From Bradyrhizobium sp. ISRA430 (GTDB lineage Bacteria > Pseudomonadota > Alphaproteobacteria > Rhizobiales > Xanthobacteraceae), in NCBI RefSeq assembly GCF_029909975.1, contig NZ_CP094516.1, positions 4,836,001-4,900,000 of the forward strand: a stretch of DNA of 64,000 bases. The letters run 5' to 3'. This document shows, piece by piece, positions 28,693 to 38,024 of the stretch (its first letter is position 1; every line of letters starts with the position of its first letter). Made by a program: the position numbers and the translations under genes. The notes beneath the pieces are model-generated. The model was not told the DNA's origin and made no database searches. It saw nothing but the letters and a program-made list of their open reading frames with translations.

Positions 28693-29631
28693 ATGGAAGT
28701 CGCTGGCCTGGTCCTTCCCGTGTTCGCGATCATCGTCACCGGCTGGCTGGCCGGGGAGCTCGGCTATCTCTCCCGCTCGCTTGCCGACGCCCTGGTGCAT
28801 TTTGCCTACAACGTGGCGATGCCGGCGCTGCTGATCGTCACGATCGCCCAGGAGCCCGCACGCAATCTGCTGGAGTGGCGCTTTCTGCTCGCATTCGGCG
28901 GTGGCTCCCTCCTTTGCTTCGCGCTCGTCTTCCTGGCGGTTCGCGCTGGCGGAAAGCATGATCTCGCCAGCAGCACGATCTATGGAATGGCGGCAGCGAT
29001 GACCAATACCGGCTTCGTGGCGCTGCCGATCCTACACGCCATCTACGGCCAGCCTGCCGTTCTGCCGGCCGCGGTGGCAACGGTGTTCGTGGCAGCCGTG
29101 ATGTTCCCAATCACGGTCATCCTGCTGGAACGGCGGGACGCTCGCAGATCGTCGCACGCCGCCGGATTGGTGAGACAGATCGTGCTCAATCCGATGGTGC
29201 TGTCGACGCTCATCGGTCTCGGATGGGCGGTCTCGGGCTTGCCGATTCCAAAACCGGTCGCGGCCTATCTGAACATGATCGCGGCCGCACTCACGCCTTG
29301 CGCGCTGTTTGCCATCGGACTCGGCCTGTCCGTCGAAGGCCTGCGCTCCAACCTCACGGCATCATTCGCGCTCGCGGCCGTGAAGCTCGTGATCATGCCG
29401 CTGATCGTCTACGGACTTTGTTTGGTTTGTGGCTTCAATCCACTCTACACGGTCGCCGCCGTCGTCTGCGCGGCGGTGCCGACCGCAAAAACCGTGTACG
29501 TCCTGGCCCACGAGCACAAGGTCGAGGAGGCGCTGGTCGCGGCCACGGTGTCGATCACGACGGTTCTGTCAGTCGGGACGCTGCTCGTCGCGCTCTACCT
29601 TCTGTCCGGACTGGCGACGGTCACACACTAG
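28693..29631 (+). CDS. AEC-family transporter (auxin efflux carrier type)
   Basis: Membrane carrier of 312 aa with about ten hydrophobic helices and the inverted 5+5 arrangement of the AEC (Mem_trans) family. Telling segments: VHFAYNVAMPALLIVTIAQE near residue 37, AAMTNTGFVALPIL near 100, and the second-half CALFAIGLGLSVEG near 205. Members export malonate, malate or related acids; substrate unknown here. ATG at 28693. Confidence 0.88.
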   Translation: MEVAGLVLPVFAIIVTGWLAGELGYLSRSLADALVHFAYNVAMPALLIVTIAQEPARNLLEWRFLLAFGGGSLLCFALVFLAVRAGGKHDLASSTIYGMAAAMTNTGFVALPILHAIYGQPAVLPAAVATVFVAAVMFPITVILLERRDARRSSHAAGLVRQIVLNPMVLSTLIGLGWAVSGLPIPKPVAAYLNMIAAALTPCALFAIGLGLSVEGLRSNLTASFALAAVKLVIMPLIVYGLCLVCGFNPLYTVAAVVCAAVPTAKTVYVLAHEHKVEEALVAATVSITTVLSVGTLLVALYLLSGLATVTH

Positions 29632-29663
29632 GGCCGTCGGGTCGCGCTGGACCGGCTCGCCCT

Positions 29664-29960
29664 CTATCGCATTGGCGGATTGGTGTTGCGCCAGGTAGGG
29701 ACCGCGTTGGTCACCCCGACCGAGGGCCAGTTATACGTTCCGACCGATGGAGCGGTGACTGTCCCGACCGACTGGCCGGAGCTGCCGTAAGTCCTGGGTT
29801 GCGTTGCTACCGGCGCTGCGGCGCCGCTGCCATAAGTCGGAGCCACCACGCGCGTGCCATGATGTCTGGCGGCACTGTGCTTCTTCGCCTCGGCAGCGAA
29901 GGGCGCGGCGAGCAACCCGACAGCGACGAGTGCGGCAGTGGCGAGTCTGATGCGTGTCAT
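29664..29960 (-). CDS. Small secreted repeat-rich protein
   Basis: 98-aa protein with a signal peptide (ALVAVGLLAAPFAAEA) and a mature part rich in Gly, Ser, Thr, Pro and Val, with near-repeats such as VGTVTAPSVGTYNWPSVGVT. It has no cysteines and is likely periplasmic or surface-exposed and unstructured. The ATG at 29960 is preceded by AAAGGA. It is convergent with the AEC carrier gene. Function unknown. Confidence 0.65.
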   Translation of the reverse strand: MTRIRLATAALVAVGLLAAPFAAEAKKHSAARHHGTRVVAPTYGSGAAAPVATQPRTYGSSGQSVGTVTAPSVGTYNWPSVGVTNAVPTWRNTNPPMR

Positions 29961-30129
29961 GGCGGATCCTTTCGTCGACGCTGCCCCGTCGCAGCGACCG
30001 TTGATTGATCGGACGGCCGTTGTACGCGCCAAGCTGACAACGCCGGGCCGGCGGAAATGTGCCGGATTGCGCAGGAACTGTCCGATCGGCGCCGCATCGG
30101 GCGGCACGCGTTGCAGTTATGCCGCTCCT

Positions 30130-30341
30130 TCAGGACGCGACCGCGGGCATCATAGCCTTGAAGGCCGCTATCGCCTTGTCGTCGCCGATCACGTCATCGC
30201 GATGCGCTCCGGGATGCTCGATCACGGCGAGCAGCGCGTCGGCGATCCGGCCGATCTGCTTGCCGAGCCTGCGACATCGGAGAGCACGTCCTTCTCGACC
30301 TCGGGCGCGCTGCGACATTCTGTCGCGCGAACCGGAACCAT
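30130..30341 (-). pseudogene. Possible frameshifted remnant of a small gene
   Basis: In the minus direction, one frame from ATG 30341 reads APEVEKDVLSDVAG, and another frame continues LGKQIGRIADALLAVIEHPG to AFKAMMPAVAS and a stop at 30130. The two pieces join smoothly if one base is inserted or removed near 30270. Neither has a clear ribosome site. It may be a broken small gene; I do not recognise the family. Confidence 0.3.
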
Positions 30342-30365
30342 ATAACAATTTTAGATGGTTTTGAC

Positions 30366-30379
30366 TCTACAATTGTAGA
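30366..30379. promoter_or_regulatory. 14-bp perfect palindrome, possible repressor operator
   Basis: TCTACAATTGTAGA, a perfect palindrome that contains TACAnnTGTA, the core of BlaI/MecI-type operators. It lies between TTGACT (30361-30366) and AATACG (30384-30389) spaced 17 bp, that is inside a possible promoter for the PAP2 gene at 30444. The surrounding 29961-30443 gap holds nothing else apart from the possible remnant. Confidence 0.45.
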
Positions 30380-30443
30380 TACGAATACGATCGTTCTTAG
30401 GTTGTATGCGCTATCTCGTCGGCGGACGTGAAATGGAATTGAA

Positions 30444-31403
30444 ATGCCGGACGGGTTTGAGCACCACACCAGAGCCTATGGCCTGTATCTCCGGAATTGG
30501 ATTGCCCTGGCAACCCTGACTCTGGTCATCGGCATATCCTTGCCCATGGCCGGCTTCTCCCTTGAGCTTGACGGAGAAACATGGGGAGAGCTGTGCCTTT
30601 CGGCTGTCCTGGTCGCGGCCGGCCATATCCTGTTCTCGCAAAGCCGCTGGCGGCTTGCATTCGTCGTTGTTTCCATTGCGCAGCTCGGCCTGCTCTCGAT
30701 GCTTGCGGCCCTTCTGACCTATGTCGCGGCGTCGGCGAGCCTGCCGTTGCAGGACGCGACACTGGATCACTGGGATCGGGCGCTCGGACTGGACTGGGCC
30801 GCCTACTACCGGTTCATGACCGCGCGGACCGAGTTTTTGCCGTACGCACTTCTGGCCTATGGCGCGATCGCGCTGCCGCCGTTCTGCGTGCCCCTTGTCC
30901 TCGGGCTGACGGGGCACCCCGTCCGGCTGCAACGTTTCACGATGGCGACGCTGCTGACTCTCTGCATCGTGGCGATCATGTCGGCGCTCATACCCGCGAT
31001 CGGAACGTACCAGCTCTACGACCTGCCGACGGAATTTGCGACGTACAAGGCGACGGGTTACCTGATCCAGCTCGAGCGGCTGCCGGTGATCAGGAGCGGA
31101 GACCTGCATGTTCTCGTCGTCTCGCAGATCGGCGGCATCGTCACCTTCCCAAGCTTTCATGCCGCGGCGGCAGTTCTCGCGCTATGGGCCTGGTGGGGCG
31201 TCTGGTGGATGCGTCCATGGGCATTCTTGATGAGCGCCGCCATGTTGATTGCGACGCCCTTGCTTGGCGGTCACTATTTCGTGGACGTCTTCGCCGGGAT
31301 CGCCGTCGCAGGCATCGCAATCGCACTCGCATCGTCGATCGAGCGGCGCCCCTTTGCCGCACCGGCCGCGGCGAGCGCGTCGCTGCCGGTTGCATCAGCC
31401 TGA
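30444..31403 (+). CDS. PAP2-superfamily membrane phosphatase
   Basis: Polytopic membrane protein, 319 aa, with about eight hydrophobic helices. The PAP2 motifs are VTFPSFHAAAAV near residue 232 (second motif with its histidine) and GGHYFVDVFAG near 275 (third motif, His and Asp). The arrangement matches the PAP2_3/inositolphosphotransferase branch, which acts on lipid phosphates or transfers phospho-headgroups. The ATG at 30444 lies 65 bp after a palindromic operator-like site. Confidence 0.85.
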   Translation: MPDGFEHHTRAYGLYLRNWIALATLTLVIGISLPMAGFSLELDGETWGELCLSAVLVAAGHILFSQSRWRLAFVVVSIAQLGLLSMLAALLTYVAASASLPLQDATLDHWDRALGLDWAAYYRFMTARTEFLPYALLAYGAIALPPFCVPLVLGLTGHPVRLQRFTMATLLTLCIVAIMSALIPAIGTYQLYDLPTEFATYKATGYLIQLERLPVIRSGDLHVLVVSQIGGIVTFPSFHAAAAVLALWAWWGVWWMRPWAFLMSAAMLIATPLLGGHYFVDVFAGIAVAGIAIALASSIERRPFAAPAAASASLPVASA

Positions 31404-31601
31404 GGCGCATTGATCTGCCACGACCGCCGGGCAGGGCCGCTGCCAAGATCTTGCGCGCGAAGACACCTTGTTGGCGTTCGCTTAACCCTGTCTGCTGATG
31501 TCCGTGCAAATGGATACATCCGGAGACATTACGCAACAGTCTGCAACTTTTGCTTACCTTTCGCCCCTAGGTTGTCCTATCGAAACCCCAGGGGGTCAAG
31601 G

Positions 31602-33830
31602 ATGACAACGATCGAGCTGCCTGCGGCCTCGCCGCCTCAAGCTGCCGCACCGGCGCGCATCCGTACCCTCTGCATCCTGTTCTTTTTCTCAGGCTTCCCG
31701 GCGCTGATCTACCAGCTCACTTGGCAGCGCAGCCTGTTCCGAATATTCGGCGTCAACACGGAATCGGTGACCATCGTCGTCACCGCGTTCATGCTCGGGC
31801 TCGGCCTTGGCAGCCTCGCTGGAGGCTGGCTATCGAAGCGCGACAATATCAAGCCGCTGTTGCTGCTCGGGACCATCGAGCTTGCGACCGCCGCCTTCGG
31901 CCTGGTGTCGCTGTCGGTCTTCGACCTGGTCGGCCGGCTCACATCCGACATGTCGCTGCCGGCGATCGCGGCGATCAACCTTCTGCTCGTGCTCCTGCCG
32001 ACGCTAATGATGGGCGCGACGCTTCCGATCCTCGTCTCCTATCTCGTTAGGATCTCCGGCCAGATCGGCAGCGCAGTCGGCACGCTGTATTTCGTCAACA
32101 CGCTCGGCGCCGGCGCTGCCTGCCTGATGTCCGGCGTGCTGATCTTCCCCTTCCTCGGCATGCATAGTGCGATCATGATCGCGGCCGGCCTCAATATCAC
32201 GGTCGGCCTCGGCGCCATCGCTGCGCATGTCATCGGCCGTGCGCCGGCCGCCGCTTCGCCAGGTGTGTCCATTCACCGCACGGCAGCACCCGTCCTCGGC
32301 ATGGGCTTTGTCTCCGCGCTCGCGGTCGCCGGCGGCTTCATCTCGCTGTCCTACGAGATCTATCTGTTCCGCACCATTTCCTTCGCTTCAGGATCGAGCT
32401 CACTCGCCTTTGCGATCACACTATGCAGCTTCTTGATCGGCATCGCCGTCGGCGCCCAGCATGCCGGGCAGGTCTGCGAGACGCGGTCCGCAAAAGACGC
32501 AATCGCGCGCGCGGCGATGGACCTGGTCTGGGCCAACGGCTTCGCCGCCGCATTCCTGCCGCTGATAGCACAATTGGCCAGCAACGTTGCCGCCATGATG
32601 ATCGTCGCCGTGATCGCGACCTATCTGATCGCGCGGCAGTGGGGCGCGCTGCTCCCCTATCTGTCGCAATTCGGCATCGCCGCCGACGCCGGTGCGGGCC
32701 AGCAGACCGCCCTGCTCTATTTCTCCAACATTGTCGGCTGCGCCACGGGCGCGGTGCTGACTGGATTCGTCCTGACGGATTATTTCGGCCTGAAGCAAAT
32801 GGCCGTGTTACTGCTGATCGCGGGAACGCTGTGCGCCCTCGTGCTCGCATACTCTTATCCAGCGACGCGGCGCGAGCGTCTGCGCTTCGGCGTCATCGCG
32901 ACCAGCGTGCTCGTTCTCGGCATCGCCGCGAACGCCCTGTTCGCGCAGCGGCTGCTGGAAAATCTCCAGAGCAAGTCGATCGCCGACCATGATTTCGCAA
33001 GAGTCGTGGAAAACCACAGCGGCATCATCACTATCGACACCGAGGGCACTGTATTCGGCAACGGCATGTACGACGGCGCCTTCAACACCGACGTCAAGCA
33101 CGACCGCAACGGCATCATCCGCCCCTATACGCTGAGCCTGTTCCACGGCGCGCCGCGCGACGTGCTGATGATCGGACTCGCCTCCGGCTCCTGGGCCCAG
33201 GTCATCGCCAACAATCCGGATGTCGCCTCGCTGACCGTCGTCGAGATCAACCGCGGCTATCTTCAGATCATCGCGGCGCAGGACGACGTCAAATCAGTCC
33301 TCAACAATCCCAAGGTCCGGATCATCGAAGACGACGGCCGCCGCTGGCTCACCCATCATCCCGAGGCGCATTTCGATGCCGTGGTCGTCAACGCCACCTG
33401 GCACTTCCGTGCCAACGCATCCAATCTGCTGTCGTCCGAATTCATGGAGCTGGTGAAGCGGCATCTCAACGAGGGCGGCATCTACCTCTACAATACCACC
33501 AATTCGCGACGCGCCCAGCGCACCGCCTGCGTCGCATTCGCCCATGGCGCCCACTTCCTCAATCACATGGTCGTCTCGCAATCGCCGATCGATTGGAACC
33601 ATGCCCGCTGGCGCAGGACGCTCGAGGCCTACCGCATCGACGGCAAACCCGAATTCGCCGCCGGCAACGCAGCCGATCAGGCAGTGCTCGACCGGCTCAT
33701 GACCGATTACCGCGAGGACGGGCCGATGTTCGAGCAATGCCCGCAGCTCCCTTCCGCAACCGAAGGCGAGACGCCGATCACTGACGACAATATGGGCACC
33801 GAGTGGCGCTACTTCCTCGGCCTGGAATGA
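31602..33830 (+). CDS. Fused MFS-like/spermidine-synthase-like protein
   Basis: 742-aa protein. Residues about 20-490 form a transporter-like membrane domain (FFFSGFPALIYQLTWQRSLF; TAFMLGLGLGSLAGGWLSKR). Residues about 490-740 form a spermidine-synthase-type Rossmann domain: VLMIGLASGSWAQVIA (nucleotide binding) and VEINRGYL. Where true spermidine synthases have the catalytic aspartate motif, it reads VVVNATWHFRANASNLLSSE, so aminopropyl transfer is doubtful. ATG at 31602 is preceded by AGGGGG. Such fusions are common in proteobacteria but functionally undefined. Confidence 0.85.
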   Translation: MTTIELPAASPPQAAAPARIRTLCILFFFSGFPALIYQLTWQRSLFRIFGVNTESVTIVVTAFMLGLGLGSLAGGWLSKRDNIKPLLLLGTIELATAAFGLVSLSVFDLVGRLTSDMSLPAIAAINLLLVLLPTLMMGATLPILVSYLVRISGQIGSAVGTLYFVNTLGAGAACLMSGVLIFPFLGMHSAIMIAAGLNITVGLGAIAAHVIGRAPAAASPGVSIHRTAAPVLGMGFVSALAVAGGFISLSYEIYLFRTISFASGSSSLAFAITLCSFLIGIAVGAQHAGQVCETRSAKDAIARAAMDLVWANGFAAAFLPLIAQLASNVAAMMIVAVIATYLIARQWGALLPYLSQFGIAADAGAGQQTALLYFSNIVGCATGAVLTGFVLTDYFGLKQMAVLLLIAGTLCALVLAYSYPATRRERLRFGVIATSVLVLGIAANALFAQRLLENLQSKSIADHDFARVVENHSGIITIDTEGTVFGNGMYDGAFNTDVKHDRNGIIRPYTLSLFHGAPRDVLMIGLASGSWAQVIANNPDVASLTVVEINRGYLQIIAAQDDVKSVLNNPKVRIIEDDGRRWLTHHPEAHFDAVVVNATWHFRANASNLLSSEFMELVKRHLNEGGIYLYNTTNSRRAQRTACVAFAHGAHFLNHMVVSQSPIDWNHARWRRTLEAYRIDGKPEFAAGNAADQAVLDRLMTDYREDGPMFEQCPQLPSATEGETPITDDNMGTEWRYFLGLE

Positions 33831-33930
33831 GTCCGCCTCGCAAAGGACCGAACGTCTGCTGTCATCGCCACAGGATAAACCCGAATCACCCCTAGCGCGT
33901 TCCGCTCGACGCACTTACGGAACGAACAGC

Positions 33931-34251
33931 ATGACCGGCCCCGAACTGAAGCAGCTTCGCACCGACCTCTCCGACGCCATTGAGCGGAAGCTGACCGCGG
34001 CCGACATGGCGAAGCTGTGCGGATTGCCAGACAAGGGCGGCGCCGACACGATCCGGCGCTGGGAGGTGAGCGGACCGACACCGGCCGCGACCAAGGTGCT
34101 GCGCGTGCTCGCGATGGCAAGCGAGCGCCATCCGATCCTGGAGAACTTCAATGTGTTCGATCGCCACGACGTGCGCGAGCAAGACCGCCCCGCACGGCGC
34201 GCGGCATTCCGCGCGCAAATGTGCGACGAGGTGCGGCGCCGTCTTGGTTAA
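33931..34251 (+). CDS. Small helix-turn-helix protein
   Basis: 106-aa protein. Residues 1-75 look like an XRE/antitoxin-type HTH: LTAADMAKLCGLPDKGGADT, then IRRWEVSGPTPAATKVLRVL, with RRWE at the recognition position. The tail is arginine-rich (RAQMCDEVRRRLG). No toxin-like partner lies beside it. It may regulate the outer-membrane protein gene downstream or be a lone regulator. Confidence 0.7.
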   Translation: MTGPELKQLRTDLSDAIERKLTAADMAKLCGLPDKGGADTIRRWEVSGPTPAATKVLRVLAMASERHPILENFNVFDRHDVREQDRPARRAAFRAQMCDEVRRRLG

Positions 34252-34343
34252 CGAGCGGCGCATGCAGACGGCGCTGCGCGCGCAACGTTAAGCCTTCCTT
34301 CAGCGTTTCTTAAGCCGCCATTAAGCACAAAAAACCATTTACG

Positions 34344-34359
34344 ACCCAACAAGTTGGGT
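34344..34359. promoter_or_regulatory. Inverted repeat upstream of the outer-membrane protein gene
   Basis: ACCCAAC-aa-GTTGGGT, a 7-bp-arm inverted repeat 118 bp before the start at 34477, in an otherwise gene-free 225-bp promoter region. Candidate operator only. Confidence 0.35.
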
Positions 34360-34476
34360 TGGCTGCTGTTGTGCCACGGATGTGACAGCATTTTCGTCAA
34401 AAGCGAGCTATCTGCGAAAGCAACGACGGCGCGGCAAGCGCGCCTGCCGGGAATGAAGTGTTGGAGTTCTAAGACG

Positions 34477-35205
34477 ATGAAGAAGATCCTGTTTGCGACC
34501 GTGGCGCTGTTCGTGGTGGGCGCAGCCGCGCCGGCCGTCGGTGCCGATCTCGGCGCCCGCAACTATTACAAGTCGCCTGCGCCGGCCTATGCCGCGCCGA
34601 TCTACAACTGGACCGGATTCTATCTCGGCGCCCATCTCGGCGGCGCGTTCTCCAGCGACAACAATTTCAACGGCCTCTCGACCGGCAACAACGGCAACGG
34701 CCGTTTCCTGGGCGGCGTGCAGGTCGGCGCAGACTGGCAGATGAACCCGAACTTCGTGGTCGGCCTCGAGGGCCAGTATTCCTGGCTCTCCGGCAGTGTC
34801 GGCGCGGTATTCCCCGGCGGATTTGCCTACACCAACGACCAGCGCGGGCTCGGCTCGATCACCGGTCGCGTCGGCTACACCTGGGGTCCGGGCCTCGTCT
34901 ACGTGAAGGGCGGCTACGCCTATTCGGACAACAACGAGAAGGTGACGCTCGGCGGCGTACCGGTCGGCTTCGTCATCGATGGCGATCACCGCAACGGCTA
35001 CACCGTCGGCGCCGGCATCGAATACATGTTCGCGCCGAACTGGTCGGCCAAGGCCGAGTACCAATATTACAATTTCGGCGACGCGCATTTCACCGCGCCC
35101 GGTCCGCTCGTTGCGGCCGGCAGCTTCACGACCGACGATCACACCGTCAAGGCAGGTCTCAACTACCGCTTCAACTGGGCAGGCCCGGTCGTCGCGCGCT
35201 ACTGA
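34477..35205 (+). CDS. Outer-membrane beta-barrel protein (Omp25/RopB-like)
   Basis: 242-aa protein. The signal peptide ends AAAPAVGA. The mature part begins after a proline/tyrosine linker with YNWTGFYLGAHLGGAFSSD, the hallmark start of the rhizobial Omp25/Omp31/RopB family. It contains alternating strands such as NFVVGLEGQYSWLSGSVGA and VKGGYAYSD, and ends VKAGLNYRFNW. The terminal aromatic-rich strand fits beta-barrel assembly. The ATG at 34477 follows GGAG. A strong terminator follows the stop. Confidence 0.9.
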   Translation: MKKILFATVALFVVGAAAPAVGADLGARNYYKSPAPAYAAPIYNWTGFYLGAHLGGAFSSDNNFNGLSTGNNGNGRFLGGVQVGADWQMNPNFVVGLEGQYSWLSGSVGAVFPGGFAYTNDQRGLGSITGRVGYTWGPGLVYVKGGYAYSDNNEKVTLGGVPVGFVIDGDHRNGYTVGAGIEYMFAPNWSAKAEYQYYNFGDAHFTAPGPLVAAGSFTTDDHTVKAGLNYRFNWAGPVVARY

Positions 35206-35230
35206 TCGGTTAGCAAAACCTTATCCTGAC

Positions 35231-35264
35231 GAGGGGCCGGCATGCTTGCCGGCCCCTCTTTTTT
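35231..35264 (+). terminator. Rho-independent terminator of the outer-membrane protein gene
   Basis: Perfect 12-bp stem GAGGGGCCGGCA, loop TGCT, then a run of six T. It lies 26 bp after the stop codon. Confidence 0.95.
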
Positions 35265-35379
35265 CATTCTGCCTTTTTCGCTCTGCGGAACGCGCGCAAG
35301 CAATTGGGCAAATTGCGATTTCTTAACCGGCCCCGACGATACTGCGCCCTGAAAACAAGAAAGAGTTGGGGGAATATCG

Positions 35380-37521
35380 ATGGCGATCCGTCTGGGCCTT
35401 GGCCGTTTCCGGCCTCGTTTCTCGTTGCCGAAATGGGGCGTGCGCGGCAGCCTGTTCGCGGCCTTCGCGGTGATCGCAGGCATGGGCCTGGTGATCTCGG
35501 CCGGTGCCGGCCTCGTGCTGCAAAATCTCGGCGGACGCATGACCGAGCTGAGCGGACGGGACATTCCGCGTCTAGCCGCAAGCCTGCAATTGTCGGCACT
35601 GAGCGCTGGCCTCGCCGCACAGGGACCGGCGCTGCTTGCAGCTCAAAGCGAGGACGCCCTGAACGAGCACACCAGGAAGCTCAGGGAATTGCAGGAGCAG
35701 ACGCAGCAGAAGCTTGGCGAGATCATCGAGCTCGGCGCCGACAAGACCGTCGTCTCCGGGCTCAGCGAGACCATCAAGAGCATCAACGAGGCGGCCCAGA
35801 GCCTGGCCAAGGCCGCCCGCGAGCGGCTGGATATCGCCGCCCTCCATGACAAGCAATATGACGCGCTGCGCAGCGCGCAGAGCGCGTTCGTCGGCGCGGC
35901 CAGTCCGGCGATGCTGAACGCCCAGACCCAGGTCAACGCCATTCTCGGATCGGCCAACCTCTCCGCCGAAGATGCCACCGAAGCCGCACAGACCGTCGGC
36001 CAGCTCGGCAACGTCGTCGCCAGCGGCAATCTCGTCGCCGCCGACATGAGCGCGGCGCTGTCGGCGAACACGAGCGACAAGCTCGACGACATCCAGAAGG
36101 AATTCAAGACGGCACAGGGACGCTTGCGGTCCAACCTCGATCTGTTGCCGAACAACGAGGGCACCAAGATGCTGCGCGAGACGGCGGAAAAGCTGCTCGC
36201 GCTCGGCACCGGCAAGACCGGGGTGTTCAACCTGCGTGAGAAGGAGCTCGACTCCATCGACTACGGCCAGACCATTCTGGACGAGACGCGCAAGCTCAAT
36301 GTCGGCCTCGGCATCAGCGTGCAGCAGCTCGTCGACGCCGTGCAGAAGGAGACCAACGCGTCGACCTTCCAAGCCCGCCAGCAGATCTCGCTCGCCACGT
36401 CAGCCATGCTGGCGCTCGGCGCACTGACGCTGGTCGGCTCGGCACTGTTCGTCTGGCTCTATGTCGGGCGCAACATTCTGCGCCGGATCGGCTCGCTGCA
36501 GCGCGCGATGGAGCTGCTCTCGGCCGGCGATCTCGACGCAGACATCGCCCGCGCGAAGCATGATGACGAGATCGGCACGATGACCGACACGCTCCAGGTG
36601 TTCCGCCAGAGCATGATCGAGGCCCGCGCACTGTCGAGCGAGCAGGACAAGGACCGCGTCGCCAAGGCCGAGCGCGCCGCGCGCATGGAGGCGAAGATCG
36701 CCGAGTTCGAGGGCATGGTACGCACCGCGCTCGACAATCTCGCGCAATCGGCCAATTCGATGCAGGCGACCGCGCAGAGCATGTCGAATACGGCCGACCA
36801 GTCCAACGCGCTGGTCAGCGCGGTGGCCTCGGCCGCCGAGGAGACCTCGGTCAACGTGCAGACCGTGTCGGCCGGGACCGAGCAGCTCTCATCCTCGATT
36901 CAGGAGATCAGCCGCCAGGTGGTCACCTCGGCCGAGATCGCCAAGAAGGCGGTCAGCGAAGCCGGCGCCACCGACACCACCGTGCAGAGCCTCGCCGACA
37001 GCGCGAGCCGCATCAGCGTCGTGGTCGACCTGATCCAGACCATCGCCTCGCAGACCAATCTGCTCGCGCTCAACGCCACCATCGAGGCGGCGCGCGCCGG
37101 TGAAGCCGGCCGCGGCTTCGCCGTGGTCGCCTCGGAGGTCAAGAGTCTGGCGAGCCAGACCGCGAAGGCGACGGAGGAAATCCGCACCCAGATCGTGAGC
37201 ATGCAGGAAGTCACGACGTCGGCGGTCGGCGCTATCCGTGGCATCGGTCAGACCATCGGCGAGATCAACGATGTGACCACGGCGATCGCCGCGGCCGTCG
37301 AACAGCAAGGCGCGGCAACCCGCGAGATCGCCCGCAACATCCAGCATGCGGCCGGCGGCACCAGCGAGGTCTCCAGCAACATCATCGGCGTCTCCACCGC
37401 CTCCGCCGAAGCCGGCGTTGCCGCCGGCGAAGTGCTGAGCGCCTCCGACGCGCTCCGCCGCGAGGCCGACACGCTGCGCTCGGAGATCGACGCGTTCCTC
37501 AACAACATGCGGGCGGCCTGA
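35380..37521 (+). CDS. Methyl-accepting chemotaxis protein
   Basis: 713-aa chemoreceptor. First transmembrane segment near 24-46, a long periplasmic helical sensor domain to about 340, second transmembrane segment near 345-367 ([20 protein letters not shown]), HAMP near 368-420, and a cytoplasmic signalling domain to the C terminus. The hairpin tip reads [20 protein letters not shown] followed by [17 protein letters not shown]. No CheR-tether pentapeptide is seen at the C terminus. The ATG at 35380 is preceded by GGGGGAAT. The ligand is unknown. Confidence 0.95.
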   Translation: MAIRLGLGRFRPRFSLPKWGVRGSLFAAFAVIAGMGLVISAGAGLVLQNLGGRMTELSGRDIPRLAASLQLSALSAGLAAQGPALLAAQSEDALNEHTRKLRELQEQTQQKLGEIIELGADKTVVSGLSETIKSINEAAQSLAKAARERLDIAALHDKQYDALRSAQSAFVGAASPAMLNAQTQVNAILGSANLSAEDATEAAQTVGQLGNVVASGNLVAADMSAALSANTSDKLDDIQKEFKTAQGRLRSNLDLLPNNEGTKMLRETAEKLLALGTGKTGVFNLREKELDSIDYGQTILDETRKLNVGLGISVQQLVDAVQKETNASTFQARQQISLATSAMLALGALTLVGSALFVWLYVGRNILRRIGSLQRAMELLSAGDLDADIARAKHDDEIGTMTDTLQVFRQSMIEARALSSEQDKDRVAKAERAARMEAKIAEFEGMVRTALDNLAQSANSMQATAQSMSNTADQSNALVSAVASAAEETSVNVQTVSAGTEQLSSSIQEISRQVVTSAEIAKKAVSEAGATDTTVQSLADSASRISVVVDLIQTIASQTNLLALNATIEAARAGEAGRGFAVVASEVKSLASQTAKATEEIRTQIVSMQEVTTSAVGAIRGIGQTIGEINDVTTAIAAAVEQQGAATREIARNIQHAAGGTSEVSSNIIGVSTASAEAGVAAGEVLSASDALRREADTLRSEIDAFLNNMRAA

Positions 37522-38024
37522 TTGTCATTCCGGGGCGGCGCGAGAGCCCCGAACCCCATTGCGCAAATTGCGCAATGGGGGATCTCGCACCTCCGGATTT
37601 CCCGGGTTCGCGCTCGCGCGCACCCCGGAATGACTTCTGAGTAGTTCGCCCGGCCTTGCATGCAGAGCGGCGGACCCATGCTGTCCCTCCGAAGCCGCGG
37701 CGCGATCCGCTGATGCGATCTGCTGCGCGCAGGTTTGATTTGTTGGCAGCAAGAAAAATCGGAACGGGATCGGCGCGCCTCGATTGTCCAGATGACGTCC
37801 GGTCGAGGAGGCGGCGCTCGCCATCAAACTGTGGGTTCCCCAGCCGTCCAAAGGACGCTCCAGCGTCAAGACAAGACGGCGCGCGAAACGCGACCTCGCT
37901 GTCGGACGGGCGAAACGCCGCATGGCAAGCGCCTGTCACGCAGCCTCGGGGGCGTAGCGCAGAGGCACATTATGAATGAAGCCTTCCCTTGTGAGCGCCG
38001 GGTAACGCCAGTGGAGCGGCTGTC
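37522..38024. repeat. Gene-free gap with a palindromic repeat (37524-37634)
   Basis: No supportable gene in 503 bp. At 37524-37634 is a long inverted repeat: GTCATTCCGGGGCGGCGCGA at the left and CACCCCGGAATGAC at the right, with an internal perfect hairpin CCATTGCGCAA-att-TTGCGCAATGG near 37557. Related short copies lie at 50258-50291 and near 39200-39237. The rest shows nothing. Confidence 0.6.

Noticed and set aside
33931-34251. Antitoxin of a toxin-antitoxin pair
   Set aside because: The HTH is antitoxin-like, but no small toxin-like frame lies on either side, so I keep it as a lone HTH protein.
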